Shown here one piece after another: positions 34,351 to 46,571 of a stretch of 64,000 bases of DNA. Below the pieces are notes generated by a model. That model had not been told where the DNA came from, did not search any database, and saw nothing but the letters and a program-made list of their open reading frames with translations. Source of the DNA: Membranipora membranacea (lineage: Eukaryota; Bryozoa; Gymnolaemata; Cheilostomatida; Membraniporidae); the NCBI GenBank assembly GCA_914767715.1, contig OU612068.1, forward strand, positions 33,482,001-33,546,000. The letters are read 5' to 3'. Position numbers and translations under genes: made by a program. Numbering within the stretch: the first letter of the stretch is position 1; the number at the start of each line of letters is the position of its first letter.

Positions 34351-35579
34351 GTCCTAATACATATACTAAAAAACAAATATCAATTTTATGACTAGGTGCG
34401 CTGGTGTTGAATGTCACAAACAATTTACAAGGATTAAAAAGTCAATGATTTTTTCTGCATGACTAAATCGCCTTATCAAGCTGTCTAGCACAATCTGGAA
34501 TACCAATGATTCGGAATAATATTAGAGAAATAACATGTTTTGGAATAATAAACATCACAGCAAAACCAATGCGCTGCTGTCCCCAACTAAAACCAAATAT
34601 TTGATACAGTGATTTACAAGATCAGAATTTATGTCTGGCCGGGATCGCGTCAAACAGAACCAAGGCAATAACTACTGCACCAACCTTTCGACCATTTTAA
34701 ATTGGTTTGTTAAAATCTGTTAATACAAAAGGATATGATTATCATCACCATCTCAAGAAAGTACTTATATATTTATGATCTATGTGAATGTCTCTGCCTT
34801 TTTGTTGTTACTCAACATGCTATTCACTACTTCAATCACTTTGATGCAAACTGAACCAAGTCTTTGAGCTGAGCGAGCTCTTCAAGTTTTTCAATAGTGT
34901 ACACAACTCCACACTAGACATACTAAAAATTTGTGTAAATATATAGCTTTAATCTAACAAATTCCATCATTAAATAACTTTGTGCCAGAACTCCAATCTC
35001 ACAGAAAATACAGCAGGTTTGATGTCATGCACTGACTCTGATTGACATCCAGTAACAGCCATCTAAAACTCAGCACTTTTCGCATGCACAACCTGGTAAG
35101 CTAGTTTTACACCGCCTTCGGAGTGATTCTAAGTAAAAACCTGACTTACCTGTGATTTGAAAAATTTTTACTCCTCAGATTTTGAGCAAAATAAATTTGT
35201 CTATATCGTTTTTTTCTATATAGCTAAAAATTTTACAATCTGAAGTATGTGAAGAAAGGGCAAAATTCTTCTCATGCTAATACTTTACTCCCTATAGTAG
35301 CTTCGTTAGCACTAGACAGGAATACTTGAGTGGATGAATAAAATGCTTTTCTTACCCGAGCAGAGAACCATAAAATAATCAACACACAAAAGTGTTTATA
35401 ATTTAACTTCCAATTTATACATGGATTTAGCCAGTTCCCCCCCCCCCCCCCCCCCGCTTTCCCTGAAGGACCCATCATCTGTTTGATTGACATTGACAGG
35501 CTCTGGTTGATGAATCTCTAACCTCATACATGACATCAATAAATATGAATCAATTGAGTGATTTGGATAAGGCCAAAAA

Positions 35580-35790
35580 AAGAGTAGGAGGTAGCTCAGT
35601 TTTGTTAGAGCGCCCACCCTCCAACTTGCTAAGTATTGGAGGGCCTGGGTTCAAATCCTGCTGCAGTCTACTGACTACTGGGCACTGTTGATGCCCCAGT
35701 TGTGCTCCGGCCTGTTTGCAAACTGAGAGCAACTAGGCGCCAAATATTGCGGCCACATCTTTATTTTTCAGTCTTCGGAGAGAGTCAGGA
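35580..35790 (+). mobile_element. tRNA-derived SINE, copy 2 (fuller)
   Basis: Has both pol III promoter boxes: an A-box region GTAGCTCAGTTTTGTTAGAG and a B box GGGTTCAAATCC at 35648-35659. The tRNA-like head is followed by the same body as copy 1 (CTACTGACTACTGGGC, GATGCCCCAG, GCAAACTGAGAGCAACTAGG). This defines a SINE family in the genome. Confidence 0.85.
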
Positions 35791-37148
35791 CATGCAATTT
35801 TTTACCAACAAAACTGAATTTAAGCTCTTTACTGGGGAGATCCTCCAAAATTTTATTACTTGTAGTCGCATGCATGAAGGATATCAGGTTCAAAAGTCTC
35901 AATAAATCAGAGAGCCGTAATCATGTTTTATGTCAGCTAGTTTGGCAGGTATTACTCACAGAATCAGCCAATAATAGTATATGTAACTGCTGGGATTACT
36001 GGCCAAGCTTGTCATGTGGGTAAGGATCATCATCTGGTGACCTCTCCGGGGTCTCTGCCAAAATATGATAGAAATATGTTAGATTGATGCATGGCTGTAA
36101 ATGATGACAGCGAAATAGATTGAGTTCAGTGGTCACTTTTTTATTTGTAAGGTTGATGGTCAACGTAATTCAACAGCTATTGGCTATTATAAACAAGAAC
36201 ATTAGTTTCAGAGGAAATACAATCAGCTAAAAGTTGAACGAAAAGTCAACACATTTATCTTATTTCCTTGATTGACTTTTGTTACTACATTATAAAAATT
36301 CTATGGGAATCGCTTAGGAGCGTGCATGTGAACATCATCAAATGATAATAGAAACCGAAGCCCCACGTTCAAGGATAACTGGTATAACTGGTATATACAG
36401 TTTAAATGAATATATATAGTGCATAGTGGGCCTACAGGTCTTCTCACATGTCATATATTCAGTCTAAACCTCCCTAATATAATGCTACTTGTCCCTCATT
36501 AGGGAAATAACAGATTTACATGAAGATGTTATCATATTGGAAAAAATCAGCAGGTACTGGTCAGTAAAAGATAAAACTTCTTTGCTCAGGGTGTGCCAAA
36601 GATAGGTGAAATAATAGCCTACTCTATCTTTTCTGAATCATTGAACAAGAAACTATAGAGGCTGAGTGGTACAAGGGCATACATAAAACATAAAAATCCC
36701 CTAAATCCTGGATATTCGATTTATTGCTATATTTATTGCTATATTTACTGCTATATATATTACTTGCCATCCTAGTCCAAACCTGGTGCGCATTATCTCA
36801 AGTTTAGGATTCGTCACAACATTGATTTGTGCAAATAAACCTTTGCTCATTAATTGTTTTTTATTTATTAATCCTGCTCAACATCAATGCTTTTATAAAA
36901 CCCTCGTTATTTAAAAAATAATTAAATCATGTAGACATGTAGGGTTAAAATGTGGGGGTACCTGAAAATCAAAGTACCATTGACAGTTCACAAATTGATA
37001 AAATAAATATAATGAAAACATGTATTTTTTTAAATATATGATCATCAAGATTAGTTTGACTATAAATTAATCAATTCAATTAAGAGTCAGGTAAATATTT
37101 ACTAAATCAACATTTAGTTTCATTCTATTGTGTAGTGGTATTGTCATC

Positions 37149-37388
37149 CTGGGGGGTCTTTCAATTAGAAAGAGCGATCCTTTACTAAAGCAAGTTATCA
37201 CTATCACATCGCTCCAAAATGATCACTCATTTGGTCTTTCAATTAGACGAAATCGCTCCGAAATCGCTCACTCAGAATGTATATAGTTCCATCAAGTGAG
37301 TGAGCGATCTGAAAGCGAGAGCCTAGCAGGTATCACTCACTCACATCAGATTGCGATTTTGGCTGTTTCTAATTGAAAGAACCCCCAG
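37149..37388 (+). mobile_element. MITE family A, copy 2 (about 240 bp)
   Basis: Starts CTGGGGGGTCTTTCAATTAG and ends CTAATTGAAAGAACCCCCAG. The interior matches copy 3 closely: AAGAGCGATCCTTTACTAAA, TTATCACTATCACATCGCTC, GAATGTATATAGTTCCATCA. The inner end of the TIR (TCTTTCAATTAGA) is repeated once inside. Confidence 0.9.
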
Positions 37389-38089
37389 GGAACTTCAAGG
37401 GAACATTCCAAGCTATAATACACACACATAAAGATTTGTTTTATTTTCAGAGTATCGTTACAAAAGGTTGTGAACTTAGATGTAAATCTTGTGTTTTGAC
37501 ATGCACTGAATCAACTTTTTAGTACTCTTTGGATATACCATGGAAAATTTATGGTAAAAGTTTTTAAAAGCCATCTGAGATTTTTGCTATATATGGCTTA
37601 GATCATAAACTATGATTAGAAATAGATAGATAGATATATATATATATATATATGTATGTGCAAACATTGTCAACGATTGTTTCTTTGCTGCACTTGTCCT
37701 CCAGAGATAATTGATTCTCATTTATCACCAGTTTGAGAGGTCATCACTCAACCACTCTACCTACAGAACAGGACCTAATCTCTCTCTCAGAGGTTATAAG
37801 GCACGTATGGAGGGCCTTCCACCACGGAAAGGCAACTCTCAAATCTCAAGATTACACGGCACAATATTAGAACTGCAAACTCCCTATGATAATTTGCCTT
37901 TTGCTGCTAGTGCCAAGTGATTGGTAGCACATGATTGATTGATTATTTATTTGTCACACAATTTTTAACAAAAAATTGGTGAGATAAAACTTAGATTGCC
38001 ACTGTGTGAATTAATAGTAAAAAGAAGAGGATGATACTAAAAAAAAATAAAGTCTACGATAAAAGCAGTTTGCTACTCAAGGTCTACTC

Positions 38090-38520
38090 TCAGGAACCAG
38101 CTATCACAGTATTGATAAAATTGATACAGTGTCTAATAAAACTGTTACTACCACATGCACATCTTGATTTATATGCACAGAGTCTACCAGACGGAAGTTT
38201 AGAAATAAAATCATGAAAAGGGTGGTCATCATCATGTAATAAAAGCATGCAGTATCTTTTAAAACGCTCCGATATTCGGTTGTCTAGAGTCCCTACTGAT
38301 GCACCATAAGAGTTTGCTATAGGATAAATCTTTCTGAGTGCTTTCTTATCATAGTCAAATAAATTGTTAAAATACACAGGTAGACAGTATAAAAGGCATG
38401 ACCCAATGAAAGAACGGAAAAGCTGGCAAAGTAATTGCTCAGAAGCACCATAGAAAGCAAAACGTTTTAAAATATACATGCGTTGTCTGCATTTTGACTC
38501 AACTGATGTGGCTTGTTTAG
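38090..38520 (-). pseudogene. LINE reverse transcriptase C-terminal fragment
   Basis: Open frame with CRQRMYILKRFAFYGASEQL, then LFRSFIGSCLLYCLPVYF and DYDKKALRKIYPIANSYG. This is the usual non-LTR RT thumb region (R-x-Y-x-L-R-R-L ... Y-x-S-x-I-x-S-x-L-x-Y-x-x-x-V-W) followed by the Cys-rich end. It stops at an in-frame TGA just upstream of the open part. It differs from the fragment at 28368, so a second LINE family is present. Confidence 0.78.
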
Positions 38521-39344
38521 TTCAGTCAAAATAGAGGGGGCAAATTTTGGAGAAATTTTGTTTTATATTATTATGTAAAAAGTCAACTGTACACTAGGTA
38601 AGCAACTAAAAATAAAACTGGGCTGTATTGCAGCTTTTGAATTTTGGTCCATTGAGTCTATGAAAAGTCAGTATTGCTAAAATCTGGAAAATTTTATTAT
38701 GACATAAAGAATGTGAGATACAATGATTCAGAACTTTGCAACCATCACTGGGGCAGTCCAACCTGTGCCCGAAAAAAGGATTAATCATAACAAAACTCCC
38801 AACCATTAACACAATAGCCCCAGAGGGCACCTGTTGATAACAGACATATTATTAACATTTTGTAAAGATGGAATTTTTAGATCGAAATTGTTGTATATGT
38901 TGGAGTTGGCCTCCCTGATTGGGAGGTCTGTTCTGTGCGTCTGTTATCGAGCACAGCCCATATAGATCGTTATCTAGAAATTTCCTTTGAAGCCTTGTAT
39001 GAGGCGGGTCCTGGTTGGCTTACCAACAACACACCTTTTGATGAGCAGAGGTATTTCGCCTTCCTTTCATTGCTCTGACTCTGTTCAAGCGACAGTCGAG
39101 CTCAGAATATTCAAAAACCCACCAGTCACCGCAATTAATACCCTTAAATCATTTTCTCGCATATTGTTCTGAATAGTTGTAGATAGTTTTACAAGAGTGT
39201 TTGGGAGTACTTTTGGGTTCCAATAACACTCACATTCATTTATAGTCAATTGCCATCCTGTGATACCTTGAGAGAAACCTTGTGATGCTAGTTGGTATTT
39301 TTTTCTGTATACTGTTGTGTCACAGAAGCATTTGATGTTTAATT

Positions 39345-39440
39345 CCCCTCCTGGCATCACTGTGATCTGCTGGCAATCGAACACGGGATCTCTCAATTTA
39401 AAAACCGATACCCTATCCATTGCACCATGGCCACTCCCTT
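39345..39440 (-). mobile_element. tRNA-like sequence, probably a tRNA-Arg-derived SINE head
   Basis: Read on the minus strand it has GGTGCAATGGATAGGGTATC (A-box region, close to tRNA-Arg) and GTGTTCGATTGCC (B box) about 30 bases later. The acceptor stem does not close well and the B box deviates, so it is a degenerate or SINE-derived copy and not a working tRNA gene. Confidence 0.5.
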
Positions 39441-41471
39441 CACTTTAGATTCAAATACCCATATGAATTAACATGGAGCCCAAAACTCATGTTTTGAAGG
39501 CCGATCACCCCCACGACAAACAGTTGTGCCTTCTGGAGACCAATAATGAAGCCAGTGACTTACAATCACTTGAAGTTAAGCGGTCAGATGGGGTGATTTG
39601 GCATTCACAAGAATGTCGGCATCCTATTCTTAGTCACTTTGTTTTACTCATAATTGACTACTTGTTACTCGAATATTCAATGTGTTGTACAAGTAAATAA
39701 ATATATGATTTCACCCATGAAGTTCTGGCCTTTCGATTAATTGTGCAGCAATAACTGACATTTATTTATTCGCATGAAGAAAAAACATTGTGTATTCATA
39801 ATGCCTATCCATATTTAAAATTTGACTTGCTAAAATAGTGGTAGACCCCACGCCCGTTACCCATGATTTTTCTCTTGCTGACACCTCCTCTTGCTTGCTG
39901 TATGTTAGCAAGGAGTAAAAGAAACTCCTTGGTGTTAGCTCAGCCCAAGCCAAGCACACCTTGCCTAGCCTAACTTAACTAATGATGTACACAATTTTCA
40001 TCCAATAAAGCCCTCATCTTGGTCAAATACAGCAAGAAATACAGTAACAGTGCCTATTACTGATTGGGCTATCTCATCTCCCTGATCTATGGTCTATATT
40101 CACAAAAAATTCAGGAATTGCAAAGGTTTATGATTATTACCAAGGGCATAGTTTATTACTAAAAAACTTTTTTTTTTGTACATCTGCTTAAATTTCTGCC
40201 CAAAACATTGATCATATCACTAAATATCCTGTTGTAAATTGATAGACATATATTTGTGTGCAGTGCATTTTCTTTCACCTTGACCTTGACATATGGATTC
40301 TATATCCTAGATCTTTATATATTTTTTGAGGGACGGGTCACAGGGCATTGACACATCTTGCTCTTCAATTTCTAAAACCTATGGTTATGTTATGGTTGAA
40401 TTGATAGAATTGACAAGGGTAACACTGAGTTGAAGTAAGAATATATATATAATATACTGTATATGCATAATAAATGTTTGCGAATAGAAAAGAAAATTGT
40501 AACATGTTGAATATGGCCAGGACATAGATTTCTATAGAACTGCTAGACACATCGAAGACCATCATTATTCATGCTATTTATAAAATCATTAGAGACCTAA
40601 AACCAAGAGTAACTCCTTACTGACTGCACTGACAAGTTGACCTAGTGGGTATTTTCCCTTTATTATTATTGGCTTCTGATTATGTGTCTTAGGGATGAGT
40701 GGACTAATTGCAGAGGTAGGAAGCTCATTGTGCTTGTACCACCAAGAAGAGTACAACCGTTGAGGGGAGTTGCAGGGACAGAAAAAAAAGAGGATATTTT
40801 AGTGACTGAGTGGTCCAAATGTATCCCTAGACTGTCGGTGACCTATTACTGTTTTGGACACAATTGTCAGATTTATGTCATCTGCTATGCAGTTTGCATG
40901 GGAGAGAGACTCATCCACATTTAATTTGTCCAACATCTCATCTAGTTGCTAGGATTTTGTAAACAATGATTGATAGTCTGATTTCTTCTCATGATAGGGA
41001 AAAGATAACACCAGTAATGTTTGTCTGTATTGTTTTCTAGGACTATGTAGACCTAGTCTATTATTTCCGAAGTAATATCATAAAATATCTATGACATTTA
41101 AAATACATTGAAACAGGACTGAGACAGTACTATCAGTCTCGTTGCCTACCCCTAAACTATGCCCTTGGAATTGATAACTTTTCACAATTTAGAAATACTG
41201 AGAAGGTGTAGCAAGCTAGCTCAACTTGCAAAGGAAAACAAAATTTTCATGGGAAGAGCGTACAAGGCATCAAGAGATTAGCTTTATGTTACATTTCTAC
41301 TGCCAATTTTGAACCTCATCATACTCCATGAGTCTATCGTATCAAGGCTGCTTTGATTCGTTGTATCTCACTCACTCAGGTCAGACTCAGAGTCACTGGA
41401 AATATTCAAGTTGGGTGGACCCTTTGATCTGAAAACCACTGGAATATCACTCTGAGAGTTTTTGACAATAG

Positions 41472-44400
41472 AATGGGAATACAGGGAAAGAATATTCAGA
41501 ACATAATGGAAGAGCTCACTGATTTACCATATTACCATGGACAGATTGATAGTAGCAAGGTCAGTATAGATAGTAATACAGTTTCTATCATCAACTATCC
41601 TGGGGGGTCTTTCAATTAGAAAGAGTGATCCTTTACTAAAGCAAGTTATCACTATCACATCGCTCCAAAATTACCACTCACTTGGTCTTTCAATTAGACA
41701 AAATCGCTCTCAAATCGTTCACTCAGAATGTATATAGTTCCATCAAGTGAGTGAGCAATCTGAAAGCGAGAGCCTAGCAGGTATCACTCACTCAGGGAGT
41801 GAGCGATCAAATTGTGATTTTGGCTGTTTCTAATTGAAAGACCCCCCAGGGCAATCAAGGCATGAACAACACACCTGGAAATCGTTTGTGATCTTGCATC
41901 CTTGCTTCCATAAGCATGTGTTTGAGTTATTGATCCTTTGATTGAGTCAAATAGTACTCCTTGATTGGATAACTTTTACATAACATAGCCTGCATAGCCT
42001 AACCACGGTTTACCTTTTCCATGAACAAACTTGTTTTAAATAACTTAATAATGTATATATATACATACATATATCACGCTCTAGAGAAATTTAATCTTGA
42101 ACAGGCGCATCAACATCTCTGCAAACTGGTCATTTGAAGTCCGGTTAGGACTTACTAGAGAAACGGTGCGAGCTTAGTAGGGTTGTGACAGGGTTTTATC
42201 ATTTGGACTTCGCCATAGGCAAGCCACTGTCACTGTCAGTACTGAGCCTACACAACTAACAACTTGTGATCACAAAACTTCAATGATTATATTTCTTGTA
42301 ATAAGAGTTTCACCGAATGTGTGACAGCTTCAATACGGTTTTCATCTGTTTAAGTGACAACTGAGAGAAAGTATTACTATTGGATTTTTTATTTGTAGGC
42401 TACTGAAACGCTCAAATTATGCAGACCCGGGTCCTTTCTACTGAGGAAAAGCAAAAATCCACGGCACTCTGGGACATTTACAATATCTGTACTTAGGTAA
42501 GTAAGAAGAGCATTTTATATGTGTAATGCAATTTGATAAATATTTATATCTTTTTCTAACCACAGCTTTCGAACCAGTGAGCCAATGCTTACCGAGGCAG
42601 CTGGTGGAATTTTCATGAATAGGCTAATACTCACAGAATATTTATTGTTATTTCATTTGTCGGGTATTAGCAAGGTTCTAAGCTAACAGTAACCATTTAC
42701 TTGGTATTGGCCATCCAAAGTGACCTTCTTGTCGTAGAAGTCATTTTAATCAGCTAAAGAGGCATAAATGTGTGACATTTTGTTAAGAAATAAGGGTGCG
42801 CCGAGCCCAGTGGTCCTTCCAAGTCCTCAATTACTGTGTACAAGAACAATCATGTAAATACTGCAAAGTTCTGCTGGGATATTTTGTGTAAAAGAAGTTG
42901 AATTTGCAACCTTTACCTTTCACAGCCTCCCTTGGTCTAGACAGGGATGAGCTTATGTTGTTGAGACAATATCATTCATGTAGATTTCAAAGACTGTTCA
43001 TGTCAGAGGAAGAGGATATGAATATGTATATAAGACTGGATTAGCCTGTTTACGCAATTTATCTCAACCCTCATCACCTTAGCCTCATAATCATCTAGGA
43101 TTGAGCTAGATTAATGGGTCCAAGAAGTGCTGGCATGTAATTTTATTTCATGTCTTCTCACCTCTGCAATTAAAAACCATACAAGCTCATATTATTGTAC
43201 TGATTGTCTGAGTGTGACCTGCAAAAAGATGTCCAACCATAGTTGTTTGTGTAGGCAATAGGAAAGTAGACCATCGGTCGCTTGGTCTAACATGGTGATT
43301 TCCAAAGTAGTATGGTGAAGCTGCACATTTTACACTCCCGTTCACAAGCCAAACAGAATCTGATATGTGCAAAGTTCAAGATCTCTACTTAGGCCATTCT
43401 CCCTGCTTAGGCCATTCTCCCTGCTTAGTCCACTCTCCCTGCTTAGGCCATTCTCCCTGCTTAGGCCATTCTCCCTGCTTAGGCCTAGTTCATTTTTGAC
43501 ATATTCTTCATCACTTATATTGATTGACACATAGAATATAAGTGAAAATAGAAATGGGTTCCTCTGAAAATCGCTTTAAACTCATCTCTACTAAGAATGG
43601 AAGAATAGTTTTTAACTGACAAAGTAGAGTCATTCTTTTTCTTTAAGTTATGATTTAACCTGGGAATGCTGAAATGAATACGAACATGTTTTGTTGTTAT
43701 TTTGATAACAGCCTGAGCAAAACAACAAAATAGTGAGTGATCGGTCACAGGGTGAAGTATTAGTCAATTGATGTGTTGAAATGGATATTTCCTTTCTTTC
43801 AGTAAGCAATAAGTTCGCTGTGATTGTCTATGGGAAGAGCAATTTCAGGTCGATGATTTCAGCATTGCAACTCAGCCCCCAGGTCAAAGACCAAGATAAG
43901 ACCTCAAGTACCCTGAATCGATGACCCTATTCTAGGTTGAATGTATGCCTGGATGTATTCATTGCTGGTCCAGGAAATTTCCTAGTTGTAAATATAAATC
44001 TTCAAATGTATGAGGGAGGGAGGGAGGGAGGTACAGTTTCTACAGGCGTTTACTTACTAGCCTTTATGTATTGAGTGCTGACATCACCCTTGTTTCCATC
44101 CATATGGAATGAGTCATAAAACAACAATGCACAATGATTCAACTGTTTGGGCCCGGATAAAATATCCGACACAGGTGCTGGTACACATTATGTATATCAG
44201 GTCTGCACATCGTTTGACTGAGTCTATGTCTCGGTGAGCAATGATGCTTTGTTGATCGGTTTCTTCAGACTTTGAAAGTTGCAACTTTGTTTTTGGTACA
44301 GATTAGCAGAGGCTTTACTTATTAATCCCTGATAAAAAGCTTACTAGACATCACAGAGTAAGGATATCCTTACTCTGTGTAGACATGCTCAACTAATAGA

Positions 44401-45813
44401 CATCTCACTAGTCCTACCAAGTGTCAGCTTATCAAATCTAGGTTTATGATCATAAGTACAAACCAAAGACTCAAAGATAATATTATTATTCAGTCTATGA
44501 TGCCCACACAGCAGCGCTTCCCACTGTATAGCTAATCGCACATGCCTGACACATCACACAGTAGTCAAACAGTGGGCATGTTGCGTGATAAAGTAAACTT
44601 CCTCTTTCCAATATGCTTACATTGTGAGTGATATTTTGGCACAGCAGTAGTAATGTATCGTAAAGTGAGTAATAAATATGTTCAACTTCAATAAAATGTC
44701 TCGTTAGATTTTAATGGCTGCTACGAGAGAGCTGCACTGCTTCTTTGTCGCAGCACGCTGAGGGACAACGACAATTACCTGCATTGTGTTTCTTAGCATT
44801 TACAAATAAGATAACAGAATACTGTACTAAATTCAGTTATAATTATATTGCCAATGCTACCAATAAGGTCTAAGATATCAGTTTGAAATTCAACTACCAA
44901 ATCTGCAAATTCAAATCTCTAGTTACTAGTGACTAATGACTTCAATAATTGATCCCAGTGATTATACTAAATGACTACTAAATACTCAGTAGTCATTGAT
45001 TATACCAGGTAGCGATTGTGACTCCCAAAATGTCATGATCTGAGTTTGGGACAACTCATTTGCAGTACTATAAATAAATATAATATAAGAGTCGAGAAGT
45101 TATGGGTGGGTCCAAGCCACACTTTAATATATCATCAACTGGGTACTGCTGCCTGTGTATAGACAGTATAGTAGTCTGCGTATAATGGCACCAAATAATT
45201 ATAACCAAGCAAGTTACTGATTTTGAAACTTTTATCTCATCCAATCTCATCATGTCAGTTTTCTTTACCAGTCAATACCTTAATCATACTATTTAATATC
45301 TCATGCTGATGTTTGAACCTTTTTTATCGTTATAGGAGTAAGAATGTACTGCGGAGTGAAGTTTACCACTTTACAGTGATGGGAACTGAAGGAAGGTACT
45401 ATGCTAAACAAGGCTGCACCTTCAACAGAATCGTAGATTTACTGACTTACTATAAAAATAATGACTATGAAAATCATCTAGATATCCCAGGTATCCGACT
45501 CATACACACTATTAACAGACCTGATTACATATCTCCGTATCACTACGCCCACGTCCCCGAGAGAAGCCCAGCAGACTGGGGTGCATCAGATCCCGAGTTC
45601 TGTGAGTGTGGAATGGCCCTCAAGGATACATCATTACCTGAAGGCTGGACTATCCATCAGGCCCCATTAACAGTACCCGGTGAAATAAGAAAGGTGTTCT
45701 TCCAAAACAGCCAGCTACAGTTAACTCAGTGGAAGATTCCTGAAGGACTTTGGGATAAGGTCACTCCTAACCAACGTAGAATTATACATGAACAGTCAGT
45801 CAGACTTCAGTAA
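41472..45813 (+). CDS. SH2 domain protein with C-terminal WW-like domain
   Basis: Exons 41472-41559 (ATG at 41473), 42399-42496 and 45336-45813; phases 0 and 2 match and the last ends in TAA. The predicted protein is about 220 residues. SH2 core: TDLPYYHGQIDSSK, then GSFLLRKSKNPRHSGTFTIS (F-L-L-R-x-S with the phosphotyrosine-binding Arg), then VYHFTVMGTEGRYYAKQG and FNRIVDLLTYYKNN. After a linker with FCECGM the C terminus carries LPEGWTIHQ ... KVFFQNSQLQLTQWKIP, a good WW pattern with two Trp and a late Pro. SH2 binds phosphotyrosine and WW binds proline motifs, so an adaptor role is likely. Upstream exons cannot be excluded, since the ATG comes right after an acceptor-like TAG. AATAAA at 46029-46034 is a candidate poly(A) signal. 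Confidence 0.78.
41600..41849 (+). mobile_element. MITE family A, copy 3 (about 250 bp)
   Basis: Perfect 20-bp terminal inverted repeats (CTGGGGGGTCTTTCAATTAG / CTAATTGAAAGACCCCCCAG). It is inserted in the first intron of the SH2 gene, 40 bp after the donor. The interior is as in copy 2. Confidence 0.92.
43387..43487. repeat. Minisatellite, 18-bp unit, about 6 copies
   Basis: Units CTTAGGCCATTCTCCCTG, one with AGTCCACTC. On the minus strand it reads as GLSREN hexads. It is within the SH2 gene intron. Confidence 0.92.
44352..44379. repeat. 28-bp perfect palindrome (family of three)
   Basis: CACAGAGTAAGGAT followed by its exact reverse complement, centred on GATATC. Near copies lie at 21343-21370 (one change in an arm) and 19297-19326 (two extra bases at the centre and one arm change). 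Confidence 0.85.
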
Positions 45814-46571
45814 CTACTCTAACATTTCACTAAGCATGGCCGACTCACTAAAAATCTGATGTTGTATGTCTTGCAAGCAAAGATTCCCAAATGTCTAATA
45901 TTTTTTTTTGCATGATTAAATTCACCGATTGTTTCGGTCTCTCCAAGAATACAAAACAGGGTGTATCAGTATAGATAATGCACACTCTCACTTCCGCTTC
46001 GGAGTCTGGTGCATAAATGAAACTGAACAAATAAATGTCTAGTCTAATCGGAATAACATTTTTTCTTTGCCCTGTGAAGCATGTCTGTCCGTTTCCCACC
46101 TTGTCAAATAGCATAACCTTAATAATTTCCTGGTGCATTTTTATTGGTACTTTTATATCAATCTTTTGAATTTTTTACTGTTTATAATTTATGTCTGTGG
46201 GCTTTTTCGCATAATGTCCATCTTACCCACTATTAATCAGCTAAATACTCATATAATGCATTTGTTATGTATTATACTTAGTACTGTAAATTATGTAAAT
46301 TAATTACTTTAATACAAAAAAGTCATAATAGATGGTAAAGAAGATTACAAATGATCATTGCAAAATTGTTATGCCTACAGTGTATTAGAGGCTAATCAAG
46401 ATTCAGATTTGGGAGGTGGATCTAGGTTGCATTTAGGATTGCTTCCAACCGTAGCAGAGCATACTATTTTACACTACCAATCGACTGAACAAATGATATC
46501 AATTTTCACAGGGTAGTTGCAGTCACCTGAGCTCATAGTGATACAAATTACAGCGATGATATCCAATTCTT

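Larger units (their letters stand above)
26785..41471. other. 14.7-kb repeat-rich intergenic region between divergent genes
   Basis: No gene seen between the receptor 5' end and the SH2 gene. Identified contents, listed separately, are LINE fragments, SINE copies, MITE copies (a third copy lies just inside the SH2 gene), hairpin elements, a minisatellite and tRNA-like sequence. The rest is AT-rich unique-looking DNA with scattered short open frames. It must hold the receptor's untranslated first exon and promoter, which I could not place. Long G or C homopolymer runs occur near 31486 and 35438. Confidence 0.5.
42497..45335 (+). other. 2.8-kb intron of the SH2-WW gene
   Basis: Contains an 18-bp-unit minisatellite (43387-43487), a GGGA array near 44008-44031 and a 28-bp palindrome (44352-44379). 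No further exon recognised. Confidence 0.6.
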
